Shown: piece by piece, positions 32,541 through 40,098 of the stretch | How positions within the stretch are numbered: position 1 is the stretch's first letter | Layout of the letters: the number at the start of each line of letters is the position of its first letter | Assembly (NCBI RefSeq): GCF_009208555.1 | Contig: NZ_WFLI01000011.1 | Coordinates: forward strand, 1-64,000 | From: Janthinobacterium violaceinigrum | Lineage (GTDB): Bacteria; Pseudomonadota; Gammaproteobacteria; Burkholderiales; Burkholderiaceae_D | Direction of reading: 5' to 3' | DNA: 64,000 bases | Program-made: the position numbers and the translations under genes | The notes under the pieces: model-generated | Told to the model about the DNA's origin: nothing | Database searches by the model: none | Seen by the model: the letters and a program-made list of their open reading frames with translations, nothing else

Positions 32541-33305
32541 TCAGCGTTGCAGAACGGGGAATTTTGCGGGGCTTTCCGAAATTATGTGGCCGCCGGCTTC
32601 ATTGCCATGGTTACGGAATGTAAAACGGGGAAACATGGCGCCGATTTGCGCCAGGGTCTGCGGTGCCGGATAGCCGTGCAGGGGGCGGCCGGCCAGCGCC
32701 GCATCCTGGCAGCCTTCGGCCCGGAACTGCTGCAGCACGTAGTTGCTGACGCCTTTCGCCGCCAGGGTGCTGGCCAGGGCCAGCAACTGTGCGTCGGGCA
32801 GCAGGTCCGGGTGGGTAGTGGTGCGGCATTCATGGGCCACGCCGCTGGCGAGGATGGCGTCCAGGCAGGCGCGCGCCGGCTCGCCGCTGCCCGCCACGCG
32901 GGTCACAAGACGATAGTCGCTGAACGGCGCCTTGATGTCGAACCCCACCCAATCGACGAGGGGCAGCACTTCCTGCAGGCGCTGCGGATAGATGCAGGCC
33001 GTGTGCAGGCCGATGCCGAAGCCCAGCGCCCTGACGTCCTGCATGGCGCGCGCCAGGCCCGGGTCCATGCACGCCTCGCCGCCGCTGAAGACGACGGCGT
33101 CGACCAGGCCCACGCGGCGGCGCAGCCAGGTCAGGACGTCGCGCCAGGGCATGGCGCCGTCCGGCGTGCGCGGCTGCAGATGGGGGTTGTGGCAATAGCC
33201 GCAACGCCAGGGGCAGCCCTGCACGAAGACGACGGCCGCCAGCTTGCCCGGATAGTCGGTGGCGGAAAAGGGCGTCAGGCCGCCCACCTTCAGTTCAGCC
33301 GCCAT
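32541..33305 (-). CDS. nrdG: NrdG-type anaerobic RNR activating enzyme
   Basis: The 254-residue radical SAM protein has the cluster motif CPWRCGYCHN near residue 31-40, preceded by the FSATDYPGKLAAVVF region typical of NrdG. It should use SAM and a 4Fe-4S cluster to make the glycyl radical on the anaerobic ribonucleotide reductase. It overlaps the small glycyl-radical ORF by 11 bases and is the last gene of the nrdD-nrdD'-nrdG operon. It is longer than E. coli NrdG (about 154 residues), as in the longer pyruvate-formate-lyase-activase-like group. Confidence 0.9.
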   Translation of the reverse strand: MAAELKVGGLTPFSATDYPGKLAAVVFVQGCPWRCGYCHNPHLQPRTPDGAMPWRDVLTWLRRRVGLVDAVVFSGGEACMDPGLARAMQDVRALGFGIGLHTACIYPQRLQEVLPLVDWVGFDIKAPFSDYRLVTRVAGSGEPARACLDAILASGVAHECRTTTHPDLLPDAQLLALASTLAAKGVSNYVLQQFRAEGCQDAALAGRPLHGYPAPQTLAQIGAMFPRFTFRNHGNEAGGHIISESPAKFPVLQR

Positions 33306-33495
33306 GGCAGGCGGGCTGGCCGACCCGGGCGCTCGCTTCCGTAAAATACTGGCGCTCGTGGAATTCGCCCTGCTTGCCGATGTTGAACGAGGCGACGGGG
33401 CGGTGGTAGCCCATCACGCGGGTCCAGATTTCGCAGCGCTGGCGTTCCGTATCGAGCAGGGTGATGGCGGGAGTGAAGTCGGGACGTGCATTCAT
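33295..33495 (-). CDS. Separate glycyl-radical segment of class III ribonucleotide reductase
   Basis: This 66-residue ORF encodes what is normally the C-terminus of NrdD: RCEIWTRVMGYHRP followed by SFNIGKQGEFHERQYF. The radical-bearing glycine is G29 in RVMGY. It starts by ATGA overlap at the stop of the large nrdD gene, in a different frame, with GAGGAA a few bases upstream, so reinitiation is likely. The large subunit ends just after its zinc site, exactly where this piece begins in one-chain NrdD proteins. It therefore looks like a true two-piece enzyme, not a random break. Confidence 0.85.
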   Translation of the reverse strand: MNARPDFTPAITLLDTERQRCEIWTRVMGYHRPVASFNIGKQGEFHERQYFTEASARVGQPACHGG

Positions 33496-35240
33496 GGCGT
33501 TTCCTCAAGTGATGGAGCAGGTTGGGCTTGCTTGCGGGCAATGAGCTCCGCGTCGCAGGTGGGGCAGAATTCATGCTTGCCGGCCAGGTAGCCGTGGCGC
33601 GGGCAGATGGAAAACGTGGGCGTGACCGTGATGTAGGGCAGCGAAAAGCGGCTCAGCGCGCGTTTCACCAGTTCGCGGCAGGCGTTGGCGTCCGACAGCG
33701 CTTCCGTCATGTACAGGTGCAGCACCGTGCCGCCCGTGTATTTGCGCTGCAGCGCGTCCTGCAATTCCAGCGCCTCGAACGGGTCGTCCGTGTGGCCCAC
33801 GGGCAGCTGCGACGAGTTCGTGTAGTACGGGTTGTCGACGGTGCCTGCCTGCAGGATGGCGGGATAGCGCTTGCGGTCTTCGCGGGCAAAGCGGTAGGTC
33901 GTGCCTTCGGCCGGCGTCGCTTCCAGGTTGTACATATGGCCCGTCTCTTCCTGGAATTGCACCATGCGGGCGCGCACGTGGTCGAGCAGGCGCACGGCCA
34001 GCGCATGGCCTTCGGGCGCCGTGATGTCGTAGGCGTCGCCGCTGAAATTGCGGATCATCTCGTTGATGCCGTTCACGCCCAGGGTGGAAAAGTGGTTGCG
34101 CAGGGTGCCCAGGTAGCGCTTCGTGTAGGGGAACAGGCCTTGCTGCATCAGCTCCTCGATGGTGCGGCGCTTGATTTCCAGGCTGGCCTTGCCCAGCTCC
34201 AGCAGGCGGTCCAGGTCGGCCATCAAGGCTGGCTCGTCGCCGCGCCACAGGTGGCCCAGGCGCGCGCAGTTGATCGTCACCACGCCCAGGGAACCCGTCT
34301 GCTCGGCGGAACCGAACAGGCCATTGCCCCGTTTCAGCAGTTCGCGCAAGTCCAGCTGCAACCGGCAGCACATGGAGCGGATCATGTTCGGCTTGAGTTC
34401 CGAATTGATGAAGTTCTGGAAGTAGGGCAGGCCGTAGCGGGCAGTCATCTCGAACAGGCGTTCGGCATTCTCGCTGTGCCAGTCGAAATCCTCGGTGATG
34501 TTATAGGTGGGGATGGGGAAGGTGAAGACGCGGCCCTTGGCGTCGCCCGCCATCATGATCTCGATGTAGGCACGGTTGATCATGTCCATTTCCGCCTGCA
34601 GCTCGCCATAGCTGAAGTCCATCTCGCGGCCCGCGATGACGGGAATCTGCTCGCGCAGGTCGTCCGGGCAGACCCAGTCGAAGGTGAGGTTGGTGAACGG
34701 CGTCTGCGTGCCCCAGCGCGATGGCACGTTGAGGTTGAAGATCAGTTCCTGCATGTATTGGCGCACGTCTTCGTAGCGCAGGCTGTCCTTGCGGATGTAG
34801 GGCGCCATATAGGTGTCGAAGGAGCTGAACGCCTGCGCGCCGGCCCATTCGTTTTGCAGGGTGCCGAGGAAGTTGACGATCTGGCCGATGGCGCTCGACA
34901 TGTGCTTGGGCGGGCCCGATTCGATCTTGCCCGGCACGCCATTCAAGCCTTCATGCAGCAGGGTGCGCAGCGACCAGCCCGCGCAATAGCCGGCCAGCAT
35001 GTCGAGGTCGTGGATGTGCAGCGCCGCTTCGCGGTGCGCCGCGCCCACTTCCGGCGGATACACCTGGTCCAGCCAGTAGTTGGCGATGACCTTGCCCGAT
35101 ACATTGAGGATCAGGCCGCCCAGGGAGTAACCCTGGTTGGCGTTGGCGTTGACACGCCAGTCGCGCCGCTCCAGGTATTCGTTGATGGACGCGGCGACAT
35201 CGACCTGGCCGCGCGGGGTGGAAACTGCATTCGTCGTCAT
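33492..35240 (-). CDS. nrdD: Anaerobic ribonucleoside-triphosphate reductase, large part
   Basis: From ATG 35240 (GGAGG upstream) the protein has 582 residues. It has NrdD motifs SLRTLLHEGLNGVPG, SRWGTQTPFTNLTFDW, SMCCRLQLDLREL, GSLGVVTINCARLG, and a C-terminal zinc site ICPRHGYLAG...CPTCDAE. It reduces ribonucleoside triphosphates without oxygen. Two things differ from standard NrdD: there is no N-terminal ATP-cone (chain begins almost directly with the barrel), and the glycyl-radical segment is in the next ORF. NrdR-like and FNR-like boxes lie upstream. Confidence 0.92.
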   Translation of the reverse strand: MTTNAVSTPRGQVDVAASINEYLERRDWRVNANANQGYSLGGLILNVSGKVIANYWLDQVYPPEVGAAHREAALHIHDLDMLAGYCAGWSLRTLLHEGLNGVPGKIESGPPKHMSSAIGQIVNFLGTLQNEWAGAQAFSSFDTYMAPYIRKDSLRYEDVRQYMQELIFNLNVPSRWGTQTPFTNLTFDWVCPDDLREQIPVIAGREMDFSYGELQAEMDMINRAYIEIMMAGDAKGRVFTFPIPTYNITEDFDWHSENAERLFEMTARYGLPYFQNFINSELKPNMIRSMCCRLQLDLRELLKRGNGLFGSAEQTGSLGVVTINCARLGHLWRGDEPALMADLDRLLELGKASLEIKRRTIEELMQQGLFPYTKRYLGTLRNHFSTLGVNGINEMIRNFSGDAYDITAPEGHALAVRLLDHVRARMVQFQEETGHMYNLEATPAEGTTYRFAREDRKRYPAILQAGTVDNPYYTNSSQLPVGHTDDPFEALELQDALQRKYTGGTVLHLYMTEALSDANACRELVKRALSRFSLPYITVTPTFSICPRHGYLAGKHEFCPTCDAELIARKQAQPAPSLEETP

Positions 35241-35254
35241 GAAACCTCCAATAA

Positions 35255-35301
35255 ACACAACATGCGGTGTTTTTATGGAGATTAATGACTAAATGTAGTG
35301 A
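35255..35301 (-). promoter_or_regulatory. Pair of NrdR-like boxes before nrdD
   Basis: Two 16-base sites, 35255-35270 (ACACAACATGCGGTGT) and 35286-35301 (TGACTAAATGTAGTGA), match the NrdR consensus acaCwAtATaTwGtgt at about 12 and 11 of 16 positions. Their starts are 31 bases apart, three helical turns, the standard spacing of tandem NrdR boxes. Confidence 0.55.
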
Positions 35302-35335
35302 CGTCAAAGGGCGCGTGCAGTGGCGTGACGAATCC

Positions 35336-35349
35336 TTGATGCAGGTGAA
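35336..35349 (-). promoter_or_regulatory. FNR-like box upstream of nrdD
   Basis: TTGATGCAGGTGAA matches TTGAT-N4-ATCAA at 8 of 10 positions, about 95 bases before the nrdD start and just upstream of the NrdR-like pair. Anaerobic induction is inferred. Confidence 0.4.
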
Positions 35350-35363
35350 AAAAGCGCCGCTGT

Positions 35364-35774
35364 TTACTTTTTCGCGCGCCACTGGCGCAGGATGACGCAG
35401 CCCAGGCCGAACCAGGCGGCGCCGCAGACGGCGATGCTGATGACGGAGGCGGGCAGCACGTGCATCCAGATTTCCAGCGGCGAGAAGGTGCTCCAGCTGG
35501 CCACGCGCGCGTCGAAGGTGACGTAGTTCGCCAGCAGCCAGTAGGCGGCCAGCAAGCCCGTACAGATGGCGGCCTGGCGCGGGACGGACATGGCGCGGCG
35601 CGCGAAGACGGCCAGCAGGAACAGCAGCAATACGCCCGGATACGCGCCCAGCACCTCGGGCGACAGGATGGAGAGCGTCTCGGCGTCATAGCCGTCGGCG
35701 GGTGCGGCCCACTGCACCTGCAGCACGGTGAGGAACAGGGTCAGCAGGAAGATCAGCAGCGGTTTGCGGGGCAT
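35364..35774 (-). CDS. Small four-helix membrane protein
   Basis: From the ATG at 35774 the product has 136 residues and four predicted transmembrane helices (starting at PLLIFLLTLFLTVLQVQW and ending near ISIAVCGAAWFGLGCVIL), with a short basic tail (RQWRAKK). I do not recognise the family. It lies between nrdD and ubiU, on the nrdD strand. A longer open frame (to 35873) adds 33 non-hydrophobic residues and overlaps an FNR-like box, so the short form is preferred, although no strong ribosome site marks either start. Confidence 0.65.
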   Translation of the reverse strand: MPRKPLLIFLLTLFLTVLQVQWAAPADGYDAETLSILSPEVLGAYPGVLLLFLLAVFARRAMSVPRQAAICTGLLAAYWLLANYVTFDARVASWSTFSPLEIWMHVLPASVISIAVCGAAWFGLGCVILRQWRAKK

Positions 35775-35859
35775 GGCGGTCAGCGGAATCGGGTAAGGGG
35801 ACGGGCATTTTACAGCCAGGTCAAGCAAGTCGAACGAGCGCCAGCCATGCATGCATTCC

Positions 35860-35873
35860 TTCACCTGCGTCAA
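35860..35873 (+). promoter_or_regulatory. FNR-like box upstream of ubiU
   Basis: TTCACCTGCGTCAA matches the FNR half-sites at 7 of 10 positions, 64 bases before the ubiU start. ubiUV transcription under FNR control is known in E. coli, which supports an otherwise weak match. Confidence 0.35.
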
Positions 35874-35936
35874 GGACTGGGCGGCATGGGCGGGGCTATA
35901 GTCTGCACCCTGAGCCGATACAGGACTGTGAACATC

Positions 35937-36974
35937 ATGATGCTTGAATCAACCCCCGCCACCCGCGTGGCCGGACCGCTGGAACTGGTCTGTCCCGCCG
36001 GCAGCCTGCCTGCCCTGAAAGCGGCCATCGACAATGGCGCCGACACCGTCTATCTGGGCTTTCGCGACGCCACCAATGCGCGCAATTTCGCCGGCCTCAA
36101 TTTCGATGAAAAGGCCATCGCCGAGGGCGTGCGCTACGCCCACCAGTACGGACGCAAGGTGCTGCTGGCGCTGAACACCTATCCGCAGCCGCACAACTGG
36201 GCCGTGTGGCGCAGCGCCATCGACCGCGCCGCCGATGCCGGCATCGACGCCATGATCGTCGCCGATCCGGGCCTGATGGCCTACGCGGCCCAGCACCAGC
36301 CGCAGCTGCGCCTGCACCTGTCCGTGCAGGGCTCGGCCACCAACTACGAGGCCATCAATTTTTACCATGAACACTTCGGCATCGCCCGCGCCGTGCTGCC
36401 GCGCGTGCTGTCGATGGCGCAGGTGGAGCAGCTGATAGCCAAGACGGAAGTCGAGATCGAGGTGTTCGGCTTCGGCAGCCTGTGCGTGATGGTCGAAGGG
36501 CGCTGCGCATTGTCGTCGTATGCGACGGGCGAGGCGCCGAACACCCATGGCGTCTGCTCGCCAGCGAAATCCGTGCGCTGGCTGGAAACGCCGAATGGCC
36601 TGGAATCGCGCCTGAACGGCGTGCTGATCGACCGCTACGCGCCCGGCGAAAACGCCAGCTATCCCACCCTGTGCAAGGGGCGTTTCGAAGTCAACGACGA
36701 AGAGTATTACGCGATCGAGGAACCGGCCAGCCTGAATACCCTGGCGCTGCTGCCGCAACTGATCGCCATGGGCGTGCGCGCCGTGAAAATCGAGGGGCGC
36801 CAGCGCAGTCCCGCCTACGTGGCGCAGGTCACGCGCGTGTGGCGCGAAGCGATCGACGCCTGCCGCGAAGGCAATCCCCGCTATGCCGTCAAGCCGGGCT
36901 GGATGGCGGCCATGGACAAGCTGGCCGAGGGCCAGCAGCACACACTGGGCGCTTACCACAGATCTTGGAAATAG
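35937..36974 (+). CDS. ubiU: UbiU, U32 family, oxygen-independent ubiquinone hydroxylation
   Basis: The 345-residue protein belongs to the U32 family, starting with the typical LELVCPAGSLPALKAAIDNG. The four cysteines that bind a 4Fe-4S cluster are visible in SLCVMVEGRCALSSY, GVCSPAK and TLCKGRF. With UbiV it forms the complex that hydroxylates the ubiquinone ring without oxygen. The order ubiU-ubiV-ubiT, with 9 and 20 bases between genes, is the known operon of facultative anaerobes. Two ATGs (35937 and 35940) are equally possible starts. Confidence 0.95.
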   Translation: MMLESTPATRVAGPLELVCPAGSLPALKAAIDNGADTVYLGFRDATNARNFAGLNFDEKAIAEGVRYAHQYGRKVLLALNTYPQPHNWAVWRSAIDRAADAGIDAMIVADPGLMAYAAQHQPQLRLHLSVQGSATNYEAINFYHEHFGIARAVLPRVLSMAQVEQLIAKTEVEIEVFGFGSLCVMVEGRCALSSYATGEAPNTHGVCSPAKSVRWLETPNGLESRLNGVLIDRYAPGENASYPTLCKGRFEVNDEEYYAIEEPASLNTLALLPQLIAMGVRAVKIEGRQRSPAYVAQVTRVWREAIDACREGNPRYAVKPGWMAAMDKLAEGQQHTLGAYHRSWK

Positions 36975-36983
36975 AGGATGAAC

Positions 36984-37880
36984 ATGCTGAAGCTTTCACT
37001 GGGTCCTTTGCTGTATTACTGGCCGCGCGCCACGGTCTTCGAGTTTTACCAGCAGATCGCCGGCACCGCCGTCGATATCGTCTACCTGGGCGAAACCGTC
37101 TGCTCGCGCCGGCATGAAGTGCGCCTGGCCGACTGGCTCGATATCGCCGACATGCTGGCCGCTGCCGGCAAGGAAGTGGTGCTGTCGACGCAGGCGCTGA
37201 TCGAGGCGGGCGCGGAACTGGCGACTTTGCGCCGCATCACGGGTAATGGCCGCTATGGCGTCGAGGCCAACGACATGGGCGCCGTGCACTGCATGGAAAA
37301 GGGCGTCGCCTTCGTCGCCGGTCCCCACCTGAACCTGTTCAATGGCCCCAGCCTGCAATTGCTGGCGCGCCTCGGCGCGCGGCGCTGGGTGATGCCGCTG
37401 GAAATGGGGCAGGCGGCGCTGGCTGAAATGCAGCGCCAGAAACCGGACGGCCTGGAGACGGAGGTATTCGCCTACGGCCGCATGCCGCTGGCGTTTTCCG
37501 CGCGCTGCTTCACGGCGCGCAACCGCAACCTGCCGAAGGACGATTGCGGCTACAGCTGCCTGGAAGAGCCGGACGGCCTGCTGCTGCGCACGCGCGACGA
37601 AGTGCCGTTCCTCGTGCTCAATGGCACGCAGACGCAGTCGGCGCTCGTCTACAACCTGGTACGCGAACTCGACGCCATGCGCGACATGGGCGTGGCGGTG
37701 GCGCGCATCAGCCCGCAGGCCATGCATACGGAACAAGTCATCGCCATCTTTGACCGCGCCCGCCGCGGCCAGGTCAGCGGCATCGGCGCCCAGGCGCAGC
37801 TGGCGGCCTGCCAGCCGGCCGGCGCCTGCGACGGTTACTGGCACGGCCAGCCTGGCATGGAACAGCACGCCGCTCATTGA
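36984..37880 (+). CDS. ubiV: UbiV, U32 family partner of UbiU
   Basis: From ATG 36984 the protein has 298 residues and begins [15 protein letters not shown], like UbiV of other proteobacteria; the ATG at 36978 is too close to AGAGG. Cluster cysteines are visible in [17 protein letters not shown] and [10 protein letters not shown]. UbiV binds a 4Fe-4S cluster and works as a heterodimer with UbiU in oxygen-independent ubiquinone synthesis. Confidence 0.94.
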   Translation: MLKLSLGPLLYYWPRATVFEFYQQIAGTAVDIVYLGETVCSRRHEVRLADWLDIADMLAAAGKEVVLSTQALIEAGAELATLRRITGNGRYGVEANDMGAVHCMEKGVAFVAGPHLNLFNGPSLQLLARLGARRWVMPLEMGQAALAEMQRQKPDGLETEVFAYGRMPLAFSARCFTARNRNLPKDDCGYSCLEEPDGLLLRTRDEVPFLVLNGTQTQSALVYNLVRELDAMRDMGVAVARISPQAMHTEQVIAIFDRARRGQVSGIGAQAQLAACQPAGACDGYWHGQPGMEQHAAH

Positions 37881-37900
37881 ACGCATCGAAAGGACACACC

Positions 37901-38428
37901 ATGCAAGATCAACTGGAAAGACTGCCTGTCCCGGCCCGGCCCGGCATGAGCAAGCCCGCAGCGTCGTACCGGCTGCCCGAACCGCTGGCCGAATTGCTGT
38001 CGAAGCTGCCGCCGTATCCCGCTTCGTGGCTGTTCGTGCAAGGCTTGAACCGTTTGCTGGCGCCGCAGTTGCCCGACGACGTGCGGCGCAGCCTGGAAGG
38101 ACGCAGTTTGCGCCTGCGCCTGCTCGATGCGGGCATCGCCTTCGATTTCGAGTGGCAGGGCACGGTGTTCGTGGCCGAGCGCTATGCCGACGTGCCGGAC
38201 CTGTGCATCGCCGCCAGCGTGCATGATTTGATGCTGCTGGCGCGGCGCCAGGAGGATCCGGACACCCTGTTCTTCAGCCGCCGTCTGAGCCTGGAAGGCG
38301 ATACGGAACTGGGCCTGCTGTTCAAGAATACGCTCGATGCCATCGAGCTGCCGCCGTTCGACCTGCAGGCGCTGGGACCGCGCCGCGTGCTTGCGCATCT
38401 GCGCGACCGGGGCGCGCGGGAAGGGTAG
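37901..38428 (+). CDS. ubiT: UbiT, SCP2-domain ubiquinone synthesis factor
   Basis: The 175-residue protein has an SCP2 lipid-binding domain (about 45-140) with LRLRLLDAGIAFDFEWQG and ASVHDLMLLARRQEDPDTLFF. UbiT is the anaerobic counterpart of UbiJ and holds ubiquinone precursors for the hydroxylation complex. It completes the ubiUVT operon. GAAAGGA precedes the ATG at 37901. Confidence 0.9.
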   Translation: MQDQLERLPVPARPGMSKPAASYRLPEPLAELLSKLPPYPASWLFVQGLNRLLAPQLPDDVRRSLEGRSLRLRLLDAGIAFDFEWQGTVFVAERYADVPDLCIAASVHDLMLLARRQEDPDTLFFSRRLSLEGDTELGLLFKNTLDAIELPPFDLQALGPRRVLAHLRDRGAREG

Positions 38429-38465
38429 GCGGAGCGGGGCAGCGGAGCAGGGCGGCGGCAGACGT

Positions 38466-38729
38466 TCAGTGGCGGCAGTGGCCGCAGGCGCCGCTGCAGG
38501 AGGGCAGTTGTTCCTCGTCGGAGGCTTCGCCCATGAAGCCGGCGTCGTTGACGGCCGCCAGCAGGCGCTCCTGCGTGGCCAGTCGCTCGTCGAATTGCAC
38601 CGTGGCGCCGTGGCGCGCCAGCGAGACGCATACGGTGGACACGCCCGTGACGGCTTCGAGCGCTCCCGTCAGCCTGTCGGCGCAGCCTTCGTGATCCATA
38701 CCGATGATATTCAAGCGTGCTGTTTGCAT
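38466..38729 (-). CDS. HMA-domain metal-binding protein with altered motif
   Basis: The 87-residue protein is a heavy-metal-associated domain (ferredoxin-like, residues 1-65) with a C-terminal Cys/His-rich end (CSGACGHCRH). The usual GMxCxxC site is here GMDHEGC, so the first Cys is replaced by His, and the tail may supply extra ligands. It is probably a copper carrier or sensor. An FNR-type box lies 99 bases upstream, which would fit supply of copper to a high-affinity oxidase, but no oxidase gene is in view. Confidence 0.82.
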   Translation of the reverse strand: MQTARLNIIGMDHEGCADRLTGALEAVTGVSTVCVSLARHGATVQFDERLATQERLLAAVNDAGFMGEASDEEQLPSCSGACGHCRH

Positions 38730-38827
38730 GTATCCCTCTTGTTTTTCAAATAAAAAAACAGCGTAGGCGAGGGCTGCGCATGCCGTCCAGAGCAGCACGC
38801 AAGATTTATTTTGTATTTGCGGTTTTA

Positions 38828-38841
38828 TTGATCTGGATTAA
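38828..38841. promoter_or_regulatory. FNR-type box between HMA gene and divergent binding-protein gene
   Basis: TTGATCTGGATTAA matches TTGAT-N4-ATCAA at 9 of 10 positions. Toward the HMA gene, TAAATC (38803-38808 on the minus strand) would place a start point about 39 bases from the box centre, near class II geometry. The 249-base gap 38730-38978 holds nothing else I can name. Confidence 0.6.
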
Positions 38842-38978
38842 CTCCCATCTCTCCTGGACGGCCTGAAAGCGATGTTGTTTTATACACAGTTGCCCTATTC
38901 CAGTCGACAAGCGCAGCATGCTGCGCGATACTGTCATTCTGATAAGAACGCTGATGAAAGCGCTGGAAAGGAGGGGCC

Positions 38979-39848
38979 ATGCAGCGCCGCCCCCTGCTCA
39001 TGCTTGCCGGCCTGTGGCCGTTGCGCGCGGCGGCCGCGGGTCTGTCGTCGCCGCAGCTGCTCGTGTATCCGCGCCACCAGGCGCTCAGCGATCCGCAGCA
39101 GGCGTATGTGACGGCCCTGCTGCAGCGGGCGCTGGCCCGTTCGGGCCACGCGTATGCCTTGCGCCGTTCCGAACTGCGCATGGTGCAGACGCGCGCCATG
39201 CAGGAAATCGCCACGGCGTCGGGCAGCGTCGACGTCGTCTGGGCCATGACGAGCCGCGCGCGCGAGACGCACTTGCTGCCGGTGCGCATCCCCATCGACC
39301 GTGGCCTGATCGGCTGGCGCGTGGCCTTGATCCAGGCACGCCAGCCGCAGTTGCTGCGCGACGTGCGCAGCATCGCCGCCCTGGCGCGGCTGTCGGCGGG
39401 CCAGATGCGCGACTGGCCCGATTGCGCCATCCTGCAGGCAAACGGCTTGCGCCTCGATACCTCGAGCACCTACGAGGGCCTGTTCCAGCAACTGGCGGCA
39501 GGGCGCATCGACTACTTTCCCCGTTCCGTGATCGAAGCGCAAAGCGAGCTGGCCAGCCATGCGCAGCTGCCGCTGGCGCTGGACGCCCACCTGGTCATCC
39601 GCTACCCGGCCGCGCTGTACTTTTTTGTCGGCAAGCACCGGCCGGAACTGGCACGCCATATTGAAATCGGACTGGAAACCATGCTGGCCGATGGCAGCTT
39701 CGCGCAGCTGTTCCAGCAGCATTTCGGCCGCCTGGCGGATAGCTTGCAGCTGCCCCGGCGCCACGTGCTGGAGCTGGTCAATCCGGACTTGCCGGAGGCC
39801 ACGCCGCTGACGCGCAAGGCACTGTGGTATCGCCCAAAACATCACTAA
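38979..39848 (+). CDS. Periplasmic substrate-binding-like protein
   Basis: The 289-residue protein has an N-terminal signal sequence (MQRRPLLMLAGLWPLRAAAA) and a type 3 solute-binding fold pattern (LLVYPRHQ, SGSVDVVWAMTSRARE, RIDYFPRSVIEA, LYFFVGKHRPELA). It is likely a sensor-like or orphan binding protein: no ABC permease or ATPase gene is adjacent. Similar stand-alone proteins are common in betaproteobacteria and their ligands are unknown. AAAGGAGGGG precedes the ATG. Confidence 0.78.
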   Translation: MQRRPLLMLAGLWPLRAAAAGLSSPQLLVYPRHQALSDPQQAYVTALLQRALARSGHAYALRRSELRMVQTRAMQEIATASGSVDVVWAMTSRARETHLLPVRIPIDRGLIGWRVALIQARQPQLLRDVRSIAALARLSAGQMRDWPDCAILQANGLRLDTSSTYEGLFQQLAAGRIDYFPRSVIEAQSELASHAQLPLALDAHLVIRYPAALYFFVGKHRPELARHIEIGLETMLADGSFAQLFQQHFGRLADSLQLPRRHVLELVNPDLPEATPLTRKALWYRPKHH

Positions 39849-39856
39849 TGGTTTTG

Positions 39857-39912
39857 TTGATTTGTGTCAAACAACCGTTTCAATCGTGCGTTCGATGTTT
39901 GATAAAACGCAA
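39857..39912 (+). promoter_or_regulatory. Two FNR-type boxes upstream of aspT
   Basis: TTGATTTGTGTCAA (39857-39870) matches the FNR consensus at 9 of 10 positions and TTGATAAAACGCAA (39899-39912) at 8 of 10. A/T-rich promoter-like sequence follows (TTGACA at 39935, TATAAA at 39943). The 250-base gap before aspT otherwise holds no gene. Confidence 0.55.
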
Positions 39913-40098
39913 GGCGTGTTCAACAGAACACCTGTTGACACTTATAAATTTTTCACCGAATATGATTCCTCGTAACAACATTTCCCCAGCACGGGCCGCC
40001 ATGGCCCATGCTGCGCGGGACCCCGTACGCCCGTTCAACCGCCAGCGTCTGCCAGCCCGGGAACGGGTCACCATCCGTCTCTTTTCGAAGGTTTGTCC

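Noticed and set aside
35775..35873. Longer start for the four-helix membrane protein
   Set aside because: Adds a non-hydrophobic stretch that overlaps the FNR-like box of ubiU and has no ribosome site.
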